From Solen grandis (taxonomy: Eukaryota; Mollusca; Bivalvia; Adapedonta; Solenidae): a stretch of 64,000 nt of DNA. The stretch is from the NCBI GenBank assembly GCA_021229015.1, contig CM037781.1, positions 34,330,759 through 34,394,758 of the forward strand. The letters run 5' to 3'. Shown piece after piece: positions 48,019 to 60,456 of the stretch (the first letter of the stretch is position 1; every line of letters starts with the position of its first letter). Below the pieces are notes generated by a model. The model had not been told where the DNA came from. It saw only the letters and a list, made by a program, of their open reading frames with translations, and did no database searches. The position numbers and the translations under genes were made by a program.

Positions 48019-49424
48019 GAACCAATCAGTAATCCTTGCGCCTAGTTCTTGGAGAATCGAAGCAGGATAGAGGTGAAATGATATTGACAGATAATACAAT
48101 TATTGAATCAGGGAAAACGAAAAAAGGAAACATGATCAAACTGAGAGGTATGAAAATATGCATGAAGAAGATTAAAAGGAAAGTGAAGAAGGAGAAGAAT
48201 GGGGTGGAGGATAACGAAGTAGGAAGAGGTGGAAATGAAGATAAAAGAAATTATAACAAAAAGAAAACAACAACAATAGATTGCACAAACTCCTCTCTAT
48301 CTGGAAGATCAATGTGTACATAGTACTCGTTGCTAATGGCTATTTTCCACGACAAGAATGGAAGAGGCATTTATTTGTTTATCATATAAATTACAAGTTT
48401 TCGTGAGCCCTTTATCTGCAAAAATTCGGTGTATACTGGAGTTAGGACACTAATGATTGAATTATTGAAACACTAAATGGTCATAGGGGAACATAACGCT
48501 CAATTACACATTCTATTCTCAGATTCTCCTGATATTGTCTGGAAATTAATGGGAAATTCGTTACATTTTGCCACTGGGAATTATTCATAACAAAATATTT
48601 AGAAGTGGAAAGCCCTGGTCGTCGTGAGTCAGTGCTTGTGTTTCGACGGTTGCGAGCTCGATCCTACTTTTCAAGATTTTGCCAAGGCTCTAAGTACTAT
48701 ACTAATCATGGAACATATGTGAGGGATAAATATTGGACTGATTTTAGGCCCAAATTCATCCATATATTTCGTATAGATTTTAGACTCATGTTCAAGTACT
48801 TAATTTCATGGCGGTATTTTACAAAATACATGAATATGTTAACAGCTTTAAACACAAATTTAAAATAATAAGGGAATTTTTGGAAATTTATTTATAGAAT
48901 AAAAACATGTTATGAAAAAATTAATCAAAATTCAAGAGAGTGGTGAATTATGGCCTTGCATAAACCGAAGATGGCCGCCTTTAAAGGTTTACCCATTCGA
49001 CATATAAGAAATCCGTTAAGTTATTTTTAAACAACATTAACTTCTAGATCCATTATGTTGGAAAAACAACGTTCAATGTTTGTCTGTAAAATGTATTAAT
49101 TTAATAAGTTTTCACTTGAAATTTATTAGCTTTCAACCTTTTTTCCTTGCTTCCAGTGGCTTTAATATCTTCGTAAGTATCTACATACTGTGTCCCAGAC
49201 AAGATATTTAAAGCACCCTATCTTCAGAGTTCTGAACAAAAAGTTGTCTAAAGATAAAGATTTAGTCTGCAGCAGTATAACTTGAGCTAAATACGGTCTG
49301 ATACATTGTTTTTGATCATAGGAAGACAGGGGCTATATAGGCCAAAGATGGTTATCAAAATTTATGGTTTTGTCACAGGATGTCCTAAATGAATGACTGC
49401 GTAGGGAAATTTGAGCAGTTCCGT

Positions 49425-49565
49425 GGTAGTATTTTCAGGACTGGTTGACACAGTGTCGGTGTGGTGTTACTTGGTGTGGTATCGCTTTGAAGCAGTACAT
49501 TATCTGTCTTAATGTTAACAGTCTCCGAATAATGGAAATATCCAAGCAAACCTTGACTATATTGG
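49425..49565 (+). repeat. SINE family C, degraded fragment
   Basis: 'aggactggttgacacagtgt', 'tggtgtggtatcgctttg' and 'cagtctccgaataatgga' are diverged family C body and tail. Confidence 0.58.
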
Positions 49566-49745
49566 ATAGCTGAACCTTAATCAGCGACCACCTGTATTAA
49601 GCGGTCAAGCTGTATTAGCGGTCAGTTTTGATTTACCTAATGTCATTTTGTTTTATGTTTAACTTTTATTTAGCGGTCACGTCTGTTAAGCGGTAACTTT
49701 CTCTTGTTCTCTTGACTGAAGGTTTAAGACAGGTTTGACTGTACT
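49565..49745 (+). repeat. Dispersed 'agcggtca' repeat
   Basis: 'cgaccacctgtattaagcgg', 'ttagcggtcagttttgattt' and 'gacaggtttgactgtact' match the reverse complement of 37008-37165. Directly precedes the 41-bp minisatellite. Confidence 0.66.
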
Positions 49746-49789
49746 CGAATATTGTGCTTCTATCAGTGTCCGTGGATTTAGTACTTACC

Positions 49790-50397
49790 ACAATAGAAAG
49801 AACATCAAATACTTAACACAACAGAGAGGACGAATGTTACAAACATTGTGTACTTAACACAATAGAAAGGACAGATGTTCCAAACATTTTGTACTTAACA
49901 CAAAAAGGAGGACATTTGGTCTAAACAATTCGTACCTAACACAATAGAGAGGACGAATATTCCAAACATTGTGTACTTAACACACTAGAGAGGACAAATG
50001 TTCCAAACATTTTGTACTTAACACAAAAGAGAGGACATTTGGTCCAAACATTTCGTACTTAACACAAATAGAGAGGACGAATGTTCCAAACATTTTGTAC
50101 TTAACACAAAAGAGAGGACAATGTTCCAAACATTTTGTACTTAACACAACAGAGAGGACAAATGATCTAATCTTTTTGTACTTGACACAATAGAGAGGAC
50201 GAATGTTCCAAAAAGGACATGGTCCAAACATTTTGTACCTAACAGAACAGAGAGGACGAATGTTCCAAACATTTTGTACATTTAACACAATAGAGAGGAC
50301 GAATGTTCCAAACATTTTGCACTTAACACAATAGAGAGGACAAAAACCAAATTTTTCCAAACATTTTGCACACTAAAAAAAAAAGAGAGGACGAATG
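49790..50397. repeat. 41-bp minisatellite
   Basis: About 15 copies of a unit containing 'agagaggacgaatgttcc' and 'aaacattttgtacttaacac'. Several units carry indels. A 127-codon minus-strand frame here (repeating 'MFG' and 'CVKY') is a by-product of the repeat. Confidence 0.92.
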
Positions 50398-50510
50398 TAC
50401 ATTATCCACTGGTACGTGCTCAAGCCGATCCAGCAACTGTCATATAAAACATGAATCAAAAGATATATATAATTGATAAGAATATATTTCATCGTGACGA
50501 TAATTCGATA

Positions 50511-51228
50511 TCAGCCATATTTATCTCTAGGGATAATGATACTATTATCAATCATATTTATTTCTAGAGATAATGATACTATTATCAATCATATTTATCT
50601 CTAGAGATAATGATACTATTATCAATCATATTTATCTCTAGAGATAATGATACTATTATCAATCATATTTATCTCTAGAGATAATGATACTATACTTTAT
50701 CAGTCATATTTATCTCTAGAGATAATGATACTATTATCAGTCATATTTATCTCTAGAGATAATGATACTATTATCAGTCATATTTATCTCTAGAGATAAT
50801 GATACTATTATCAGTCATATTTATCTCTAGAGATAATGATACTATTATCAATCATATTTATCTCTAGGAATAATGATACTATTATCAATCATATTTATCT
50901 CTAGAGATAATGATACTATACTTTATCAGTCATATTTATCTCTAGAGATAATGATACTATGATCAGTCATATTTATCTCTAGAGATAATGATACTATACT
51001 TTATCAGTCATATTTATCTCTAGAGATAATGATACTATTATCAATCATATTTATCTCTAGAGATAATGATACTATTATCAATCATATTTATCTCTAGAGA
51101 TAATGATACTATTATCAGTCATATTTATCTCTAGAGATAATGATACTATTATCAATCATATTTATCTCTAGAGATAATGATACTATAATTTATCAGTCAT
51201 ATTATCTCTAGAGATAATGATACTATTT
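50511..51228. repeat. 37-bp palindromic minisatellite
   Basis: 19 copies. The unit contains the perfect 16-bp palindrome TTATCTCTAGAGATAA and then an inverted pair GATAAT/ATTATC. Most units are 37 bp; four carry a 4-bp longer variant (actttatc or aatttatc). Copies are nearly identical, so the array is young or homogenised. Confidence 0.95.
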
Positions 51229-52099
51229 GGGAAATTTAATTAAAAAATTTAAAAAAATTAATAAATAAAATAAATAATTTAAAGCAAATGAAAAGTATAT
51301 TTATTTATTTATTTTTCTGCAAAACATTTGGAGAGATTATTATAGACACTAATTTCGTATACGAGTCATTATCAAATTTCGTCTAAATTGCTGTCTTTCT
51401 ATAATTTTGCATTGAAAACTGTACAAAAAGCTGCATTTTACGGTGCCAACAGACAATGACTGTTAAGTTCTTTGTAAATCATGTATACATTTGTTTCATA
51501 ATAACTTTGGAGTTGTTTCCCACCCATTTTATTACCCCTCATTGACTATAATTGGACTGTCCTTCATCAGTGTCGCTCATATACTCTGATTTATAAGAGG
51601 TAGAAAATGCTTTACAGCTACTTAAGTCTGCTGAGGTTTCATTGACTAAGGTCTTATTTACACAATAAAAGCATAACTTTAATTTCTTTTGTAACATTTG
51701 CTACTGATTTTGTTCAAAATTTATCTGTCCCCAGGATAAGCGTCACTCCTGTAACAAAGATGTACAAATGCAAAATAATAACTGATCCCCCAAGTCTTTT
51801 GAAAGTGATCTCCCTTAAAACACTTTGTCAGCTTCCTGTTGTACAAGTGGAAAAGGCGGCATTTTGAAAAACTTTGAAAGAAGATGCATTTGATGCCAGA
51901 AAAGCAAGTACATACTATGCATAATTTTTTATCGGGTCACATCTGTTACACTTGTATCTTTTTTTTTCAACAGCTATTGTATTAAGATGTTGGTGCAATT
52001 GATTCAGACAAGTTGTGTATTTTGTATAAAAAGTGTTTACCCCAACTAATGAGACTTCATGTGGTTTGAAATAGGTTTTTATCACAAAATATATCACTC

Positions 52100-52199
52100 N
52101 NNNNNNNNNNNNNNNNNNNNNNNNNNNNNNNNNNNNNNNNNNNNNNNNNNNNNNNNNNNNNNNNNNNNNNNNNNNNNNNNNNNNNNNNNNNNNNNNNNN
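52100..52199. other. Assembly gap (100 N)
   Basis: Exactly 100 N, true length unknown. An apparent reading frame running across it is an artefact of translating N. Confidence 0.99.
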
Positions 52200-52569
52200 C
52201 CTGTCGGATATGTTACAACTTGACCACGTTGCCTCGGATGATACAGACAAACAGTATATTTTATTGACGTAAACTTTATAGTTTCTTGTCATATCAAAAA
52301 TAAACATTTCAATAATTAATCACTTGATCAAGTGTAAGTAAAACAAAATAAATTATGCATTGATTCATATCTCTGAAATAATATCATGGAGGATGGACCA
52401 TAAAAAAAACCTAAAATGCATATAATATGGAAAAAAAATTACATGATTAATCCATTTGCATAGCCTCATAGATATATTTAATAAATTTAAATATAACATT
52501 TCTATTGGTAAGAAACAAAATGAATATCTGAAAGTAAATATATACCTAAAATCAATAATACAAAACTCA

Positions 52570-52696
52570 TTCCAGACGACTGAGGAGCACGAACAGCATA
52601 ACCTGATCAGCCTGCGAGTTACTCGCAGGCTGATCTGGTTTTATGCTGTTCGCATAGGTCTTTTCATGGTGTCCTCTATGAGGGAAAGGGTTAATA
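52570..52696. mobile_element. MITE-like palindromic element, copy 2 (opposite orientation, truncated)
   Basis: The palindrome at 52590-52652 and its flank 'gcataggtcttttcatggt' are the reverse complement of 26161-26244. It ends 'gggaaagggttaa'. The other end is missing. Confidence 0.7.
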
Positions 52697-53049
52697 TATT
52701 TTTTTCTGATATGTTCTTATACATATGATACAGATACTGCTGTATTAAATACAATGGCTGGTAGCAGACGTCAAGTTTACATGATACTATCTTAAGACTC
52801 TCTTGCCACGTTTTTACACGGGATTGTAAAGCTTTGTAATGGCTTCTTGACAAGAAATGACAACAAGACCTAATTTTCTAAGTTTAATGAGAGGAATTTT
52901 TCATTGAATATCTACATAATACCAAACGCAAATGTTAATCCAGGCTTTGTGAAGTCATTGAAATTGAGAATCTAGGTAATGTAACATATGTGAGAAATAA
53001 ACGCACGTATTGTAAGAGATAAGTCCGTAAAATATCCATCTTTTCATAT

Positions 53050-56000
53050 TTGATATACAGATCTACATTATTTCCTTTCTTGGTATATCATATTTGTGTT
53101 AAGAACGTCATTTTATGCCATATTAAACTAACAGATGGCAAGGTAAATAAATGCTTTCCTGGTATCCAGTCAGTGATGAAAGGACAACTAGTACTTAGCT
53201 CGCATCTCCGCAGTCAACTGAAATCCTTAATACCATTAGGAACAACGGCAAAAGACTATTCAGTTTTACAACTCATAATAATGAGTAGTTTATTCAATAC
53301 GGAGACTGTACTCGATGGGGATCATACCCACAACGCCAAGCTTGAAAGCCAAGTGGTTTAGCCTTAAGGTCACCGATGCCGGGTTACTTATCTTAAAAAA
53401 ATATCACTTTTCTGAGGTAGGGCACTCGGAATTAATACAGCTCATTTCAAGTCAGACGAATCAATAATAGTATTCCCGCGATATCGCAAAAAAAAATCTG
53501 GATTTTTTTTTTATACGTCAAATGTACGATCGTGTGATATATTCAGTCACCGGTTTTTGCTCTCTGAACAGAATAAACGATTTACTCGTATTTTTTTACT
53601 TCAATAGACACAATAAGCACAATAAGGCCCATACATATGGACAGCCTTATCAAGGAAACACACAATTAATTTCAATATATACAAGTATACATATATACAC
53701 GTGATTACAATGGGCACGGCTATTAATTTTTGTATAGAAATGGATTATTCAATAATAAAATAATATAATATAAATAAAATAAATGTTACATAATTATGCT
53801 TGGGTCTGTTTAATTGCGATAACACAATATCAGTAGATAAACGACATGTTCATGTATATACAACTTTATATGATAAAAATCAAAACGTGCTATTTATTTT
53901 CAAATCAATGCTAAGTAGTCTAAATACATAATTTTGTTGACGCAAAATAATATATAGTGAACAATTTGAAAGATACAGTAATAAATTTAGCATGTCATTA
54001 AAGGAAAAAACAAGACTTAGTTCAGTATCCTAACGAAACGAAAGGTTAGGACAAAACAATGATATTAAATATTTGCAAGAGAAAGTGAACAAAAATATGT
54101 GTTTATCTCATACTCTACAAGTTTGTTATCCTGATCATTTTGAGCCCACAAAATATTTAGCACATGGCATTTTTCTCTCGTCCAATAAGGTGATGGTATT
54201 TGTATTTTCATACTCACTGAGGACAATAACGCATAGTTCAATACTTGTGTAAAAATCCAAAAAGTGTGGACTATGTAACCACATAACTCACACTTTTGTT
54301 AAGTTTTGTCTCTGGTAGAAGGAAAATTAAGTTTATAAATGCCTTTTTTTTTTAGTTTGCAATGATGTAAAACAAGTCTACAATTTTTGCAAATCCACAT
54401 AATTAGCAAACATTTCCACTCGCGTACATTTCACCGTCACGGTTTGACACAAATAAATATATTATCCGACAAAAATATTACTTGGGTCTCATTAACTAAA
54501 AAAGAAATGTTATTTAGATATTTTGATTAATTAAAAAAATATGTATAAATGCATGAGGAAATTCAGACGACATAAATGTGAAACATCAAATATTGAATAA
54601 AAGTTCAAGATTCTAGTGAAAATATTTAGGAAAAATTCATTTCAGGATTCGCACACGTTTTGAAATAGTTATTTTCCGTAATCTATATGTCTTAAGCATA
54701 TCCTTTCGATTTCCGTGAATACGAAAACTCATTTCCTTTGCATTTTTCTCTCTTGTAATTTTTATTGTTTTATGGATATTGAACATGAATAATAGAACAA
54801 AAATAAAATAAAAACAATACTGTTTTTATTTATTTATTTATTTTCAGGCGGAGCAGGTAAATTATGAAATTACTTCAATGTGAATATTATTATTATAATA
54901 TTACCGAAACAGGCGCTTCTTTTGGAACAGTTTATATGACACAAATCCTATAGTTCTGAAGGGTTAATGTTTTTCAACGTTCCGCGATCAGTGTCTTAAT
55001 CATTTCTAAGTCTTTATTTACAAAGGAATGACGTAGTTCAGCCTCGATTAATAAATGTCATTATACATGAACTACATCAAGTCACAATATCTGCACATTG
55101 GCCGGGGAAAAGTCCTGAAACTCATTTATTAAGACGTTTTTGTCAGAATTTCATTGATTATCCTTAGAAAATGAAAGGTATTGCTCGTTCTTGCCCGTAA
55201 ATCAGACGTGCGTGGTTCAGAAAAGAAAAGTAAAAGTATCAGACTATTGTTTTAATAGCTATGGAAAAAAAACATACATAATAATGGAACGAAATATGGT
55301 ACCAACGACGTTATTTTCATTTTACGTTTGCTTTCCCTTAAAGTTTACTTCACCTATTTTTTTAACATATTTGCTTACGTCATGTCGCTTCACTCGCTTG
55401 TACTACAAAAACGGTCGTTTTGCATAGCGCATGTTATTGTTTTACCGTAAAATTATTAATTGATGACACAGAGAAACGGCCAATTATCAAATTGTGCGAA
55501 TCATTGGAAAGGATAATACTGGCAGGAGTCAGACAGTTGCCAGTGTAGCGTTCATGAAAAAAAATATCATACAGGTGGAACACTCGAAACTAACGAACTG
55601 ACGATGGTGAAACTAAGTCAAGTCGCTCATAGCGAATGTCGGTTAAAAAGCTAGTGATTTATGCTCGTCGCATCAGCGTTCGCCATATAACTGGACGTCT
55701 CTCCGTTAGTAGACTTTACTAAACATGCTTAAACTGAATATCGATATGAACAAGATATGCATAAAGGTTTTATGACTTTTGACCGAAGATAAGATTCGAC
55801 AGTCGCTGCCTCTCGTACCTTAATCAAGAGATATCGGACGTCGTAACGTCATTTTAACGTTGGAGGCCGTGTTCACTTGAACTGACATCGTAATAATTGA
55901 ATGGAAACTCACAAAATTTTGCGAATTGTTCTCTAAAATTATGGTGATAATGGAGATATATTTCAATGACGAATGTATATCTTCAAATTGTATTTATTCT

Positions 56001-56221
56001 AGTGTAGATATCCACCAATTTTTGGACACGTCTCGTATATACCAGTACCACTCAATCTACGGGAGAGAATCATTTAAAAATAAATGTTAATATCTGTATA
56101 TCCGACGTTATGTAGCATTAACTGTTGTGTATTTTGTCAAAATAAATATATTGAATCAAACCCATAAAAAAGAACAATTTATACATTTAACTGTAACAAA
56201 AAAAAAAAGACAAAAAAGTAT
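53050..56221. other. Non-coding stretch
   Basis: AT-rich DNA. A possible degraded repeat with a tRNA-like end is at 53310-53385 ('gatcatacccacaacgccaa'). Small frames (103 and 78 codons) have no motif and no splice support. Confidence 0.5.
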
Positions 56222-56475
56222 TTCGTCCGAGTGGTTAGAGTGGGATGCCGTGGGCTCTATTCCCGGCCTCGACATACTAAGATCGTAAAAAATAGTACTC
56301 CCTTGCTTAACGTTAAGCGTAAAAGGGTAGTTCCAGGACTGGTTGGCCCAGTGTCGGGATAGTGTGACAAGGTATGGTAAAATGCCAATGTCTACGACGT
56401 GATACAGCAATGTGGTAGCACTATATCGGTCTTAAGGAAACATAGTCTCCAAAATAACTGAAACTTTCCACCCAC
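56222..56475 (+). repeat. SINE family C, nearly complete
   Basis: Head 'cgtccgagtggttagagtgg' with a degraded B-box, 'ttccaggactggttggccca', 'acgtgatacagcaatgtggt', 'catagtctccaaaataactg'. Confidence 0.78.
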
Positions 56476-56495
56476 TATTATTAAACTTACTCTTA

Positions 56496-56499
<4 letters not shown>

Positions 56500-56532
<33 letters not shown>

Positions 56533-56538
56533 TTGATG
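56500..56538. repeat. (GAT)n microsatellite
   Basis: Trinucleotide run at the end of a family C SINE. Confidence 0.93.
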
Positions 56539-58111
56539 ATAAGTCATGGATATGTTATTATGGTGCCACTTAACTCATCATATCTAATAGAAAAATGCAC
56601 ATTTAAATATTTCCTGGAGCGTTTGCAAACCATTAGCCATTATAACAAAGTAAATATGACTGCACAAACATAAGCACCCTGTCAATAACAACATCATAAA
56701 TGTTCAGACCAACCGGTTTTCTGTAGAGTGAATCACAGCCCATACAAAAATATAAATCCTATAACGAAATTACGACGCCATTTTGTTATAAACCTTGTCC
56801 TGTTTGAGATGAAATAAACATTTTGATCGCGTCCCGTTCTGTGTTAGGCCAATGCCCTTATAGCGAATCGTCGTTCAATAGAAGTAACATGAATGTATTT
56901 GTTATTGAAATATTCAGTCATGTAAGTTCGCTCTGTTCGTTGCATTAACTAGGCTGAAACTCGTCCCTATAAACTATGCTTATACATGTGTATCTGATTC
57001 AATTACAAGGTTTCCATAATTGATGGTAAGCACTAAGGTACTGTAACATTTCTCTTCTTACTTAGCTTTTATCCAATTTAGAAGCTATAACTAAAATTAA
57101 CAACATAATAAACATGTACAGTGCAATCAACGATAATCGTAGATAAGAAAGGAAAACAAAAACAATCCGCCTTTGGTATACATTTCAACAATTAACGGGA
57201 CATTCTACGCTCTAAAACGCATCCGGGTTTTCCTTAATGCATTCCCCACAAAGTAACAGCAATAAAAACCGTATTGACTTTCAGAAGAGTTGCCGTCTAA
57301 AGACGCGCTAGATTAGCACGGACTTGATCGCACATATATCAACTTGTCGCACGCTGTATCACCGCATTAGCGGACACAAATTGAATGGAAGTATACAAAA
57401 AAGAAAACATGGAAAATCAGGATTCATAACTAGTTGATACGAATATAGTCTGTGTCAATATTGTTGTTTGTTGTGGCATCATTGTTGTTATCAAGGATAA
57501 AAGTCAAAATAGGAATATCGATGATTTTACAGAAACCGGGAATAAAGTAAAGCGTTCGCTGTCATAATTGGTTGCTATAAAATGGAGGAAAAGAGTAAAT
57601 AAGGTTCACATGTTTTATTGTTATCATAATATTTTTTAATACAAATTTATTTAGATATTTTTGTAAATAACACTATATCTTATTAATATCATAAAGAAGA
57701 TTATTAACGTAAAATGGACATGATTTCATTTAAATCTTGATAAACTTGCTATTATTACAGATTTATTTATAAACATTTTTTCCAGGTGATAGGTCTGCTG
57801 AATTAAATTGACTTCACCATAAAAAATGTTTAAAACATGTCAACCAAAACTGTAATAAGTATTATGTTAACTTAAAGTTCGGGAGTTTTCGCATGTCATT
57901 AACGATTAAAAATATATGAAATTTTTTATTTTACACTTTCATAATAATTTCATAAAACAATCCGTCAATTCAAGGTACCTAAGATTACACTACTCTGAAC
58001 AATTAAATAACATGCCAGGATTTACCGTGTAGAACGTTCCGAGTGACAAGGCAAATAATTACGCAGGCGAGAAAATATCGATGACTCCTTTGCATTCAAA
58101 TATATGACCCA

Positions 58112-58481
58112 ATGAAGGCGATCCGCCGTTTGTGGGGACTGCTTTTCAAAGCGACATTTTTCAATACGACTTTTAACTCACGGTACAAAAAAGTTGTTGG
58201 TGACTATTATTTCCAGGAAGGCTTGGATACGGACATATACTATCCGGATCTCGTGAACACAAATGTTTCAGACCTTTACGATACTGGAGATGCAATATTG
58301 AAGGATTTTACGGTGTCTGAAACTTCAACCTTGGCGACCAAGGGCCATTTATTCACAACCACGGTTGGGACAGTGGAAGAGATGCCACATAAACAAATAC
58401 CTTCAAGGTTGAAAAAGTTCTTTGAAGCAGCCAAACAGAAATGCAGAGAACAACAGAAAATTACGCCGATCGTGGAAATAG
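58112..58481 (+). CDS. Probable first coding exon of an unrecognised gene
   Basis: 123 codons plus one base, ending at a perfect animal donor (AATAG/GTAAGT at 58482). The start is the first in-frame ATG; an in-frame TGA lies ten codons upstream (58082-58084). The first 27 residues (MKAIRRLWGLLFKATFFNTT, then FNSRYKK) are basic and hydrophobic with no acidic residue, like a mitochondrial presequence or signal anchor. An acidic middle follows (GLDTDIYYPDLVNTNVSDLY), then a basic stretch with RLKKFFEAAKQKCREQQ. Amino-acid make-up looks like real protein. I do not recognise a family and assign no function. One possible continuation is an acceptor at 60415 after a T-rich tract, giving only 12-13 further codons before TAG. 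Another is downstream of the window. If the GPCR's upstream exons lie past 64000, this gene is nested in a receptor intron on the opposite strand. Confidence 0.6.
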
Positions 58482-60094
58482 GTAAGTCAGATTTGCCGTC
58501 AATGTAATACTAAAAATAATATGATATTTTTATCATTTATTTATTTACATGTTTTTTCTACATCGTCAGATATTGCCTACTCCTATTTTTGTAACTGTAC
58601 ATATATAAAAAAAGATCAGAATTAATCCTAGGTTCAAATTTGAAATCAAAACAAACGACATGCAAACAATTTTCGAATTAAAATGAAACAAAAATAAACA
58701 AGAAAAAAAGTCAGTTGACATAAAATTACTTGTCTAGATTTGTGATCACAGTATTTTAACAATATTCAGGGCCTTAATTCCAGACGCTCGGTTTCTGTTT
58801 CAATGTCCGAGGTTATTAAAGTTGCGTTTTGAAAATATATTACATGTATTAATAAGCTGTTTAAGATTATGCAACACTGATCTATTGTGCTGGAAACCTT
58901 CTGCTTTTCTTGGAAGCAACCAATACTAGCAGTGTTTTCTATAAACTATATTGACATACGGTATTGCAGTTTAATAATGATATAGCTGTAATAACATTCC
59001 CTGCACAACCTGCACAAGCAAGTAAAGACTTTTTATCTTCTTCGTAAAATTTCTCGAGAAAATAACGTAATTGGAGGGTCTAAGAATGCAACAAGCGTCG
59101 AAGTCCTTAATATATTTATATGAAGGGATTATGAAGACTAATTTAAATGTCAGACTTGAGGTATACAATTATGCCACAGATTCGAATATGACTCCCGTTG
59201 TTAAAGATTTGAGTGTCGTTTGCAACAATCTGTTCACACTGTATGTTGTTGTATGGTAATGGAATATCCGTGTTCTCAAATCGGATTTAGCATGTCTCCC
59301 GCTAATCGCCTTATTTTAACTTTTCCGTTATGTTAATTGAGAAATCCTACAAAATTTTGCGTTTACGAATCTCATTCGCGTTTCGTATCATATTAAATGA
59401 TTAATATATGGGGGTTCTCAGGCTGAAGCCAAGTTTTCGTCTTTCTACTGCTTCATTTATTTCCATATATATAATTCATGAATTGAATAGTTGTGCTGCA
59501 TACACAATAATTATGACACTTGCGTATTAACACACACATATACACACATTAGTTATTGGGGAATGCATAAAACGATGCATAGCACGTCACACAGACGTAT
59601 ATAATGATGCGAATAAAATCGTACCGTTTAGTAATATCATGATTTATCTAAACATTTAAGTACCCATTGGCCATCGAATTACAAAACTTATATACTCGTT
59701 TAATTTCCTTTAATGATTTTTTTTCAACTGCTTTGATCGAACTCGAATACAATAAAATGGTGTAATTCATTATAGACTTTTTCGGTCAATCAAAGGCGTT
59801 TTCTTTGCCATTAGACTGTAGAAAATGAGTTTCAATATTGAATGAGTAAACAGAGAAGACCCTGATCAGATATTACCTGGGTCTGCTACGTTTGTCATTG
59901 TGTCACCTAAAGCAAAGGGATTATGGATTGTGGATACCTGTGTACCACTTTTATGCTTATAAGTTTTGAAAATAAATGTGTCAACAAAAATCATTCAATT
60001 TCCTAAGTAATAGATATTGCATGTGCGTGAAATAGCGACTAAATATAATTCATCAGTTAACAGTTGTTATCTGATATATCCCTTCTTTTCTGAT

Positions 60095-60143
60095 AAATAA
60101 ATAAATAAATAAAAAATAAATAAATAAATAAATAAAAAAAAAA
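60095..60143. repeat. (AAAT)n microsatellite
   Basis: AAAT/ATAA tetranucleotides with a poly-A end. Confidence 0.92.
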
Positions 60144-60415
60144 TACAATTATTACCCTACGACACCTTTACATTAGGCAGGCAAAATCTGTCAGCATAGT
60201 GCTATATTTTTACATTTATGAAATGCATAATGCAGATTTTGAATCTGTATTTCTTCGACGAACACTAAAATCAAATTTTATCAGTGTCCTGTACAGAAAA
60301 CCGGTTTGTTACGTATTTAAGTTATCACATTGAATAGTGTAATTTAACACATGCTTTAAAATTTTCATGATAACGTATAATAGTTTACAATCACTTTTTT
60401 TTTTTTTTTTCTCAG

Positions 60416-60456
60416 AATCGATATCTTATCAAAAACACGTGACACGGGACCTGTAG
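60416..60456 (+). CDS. Weak candidate terminal exon following 58112-58481
   Basis: A long T tract ending 'ctcag' precedes this stretch. In the phase required by the 58481 donor it reads ESISYQKHVTRDL and then TAG. Splice-site geometry is the only support. The piece is too short to judge coding potential, and any T-rich 'ctcag' could look the same. Confidence 0.15.

Noticed and set aside
48036..48323. 95-codon Lys/Glu/Asn-rich plus-strand frame
   Set aside because: Low-complexity purine-rich DNA next to a SINE; no motif or splice support.
49977..50360. 127-codon minus-strand frame with repeating Cys/Tyr/Phe
   Set aside because: Lies wholly inside the 41-bp minisatellite; the pattern is the repeat read as protein.
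51915..52307. 130-codon minus-strand frame
   Set aside because: Runs through the 100-N gap; it is open only because N cannot give a stop.
53050..53361. 103-codon plus-strand frame
   Set aside because: Overlaps a degraded tRNA-like repeat end; the hydrophobic start is AT-rich chance sequence with no splice support.
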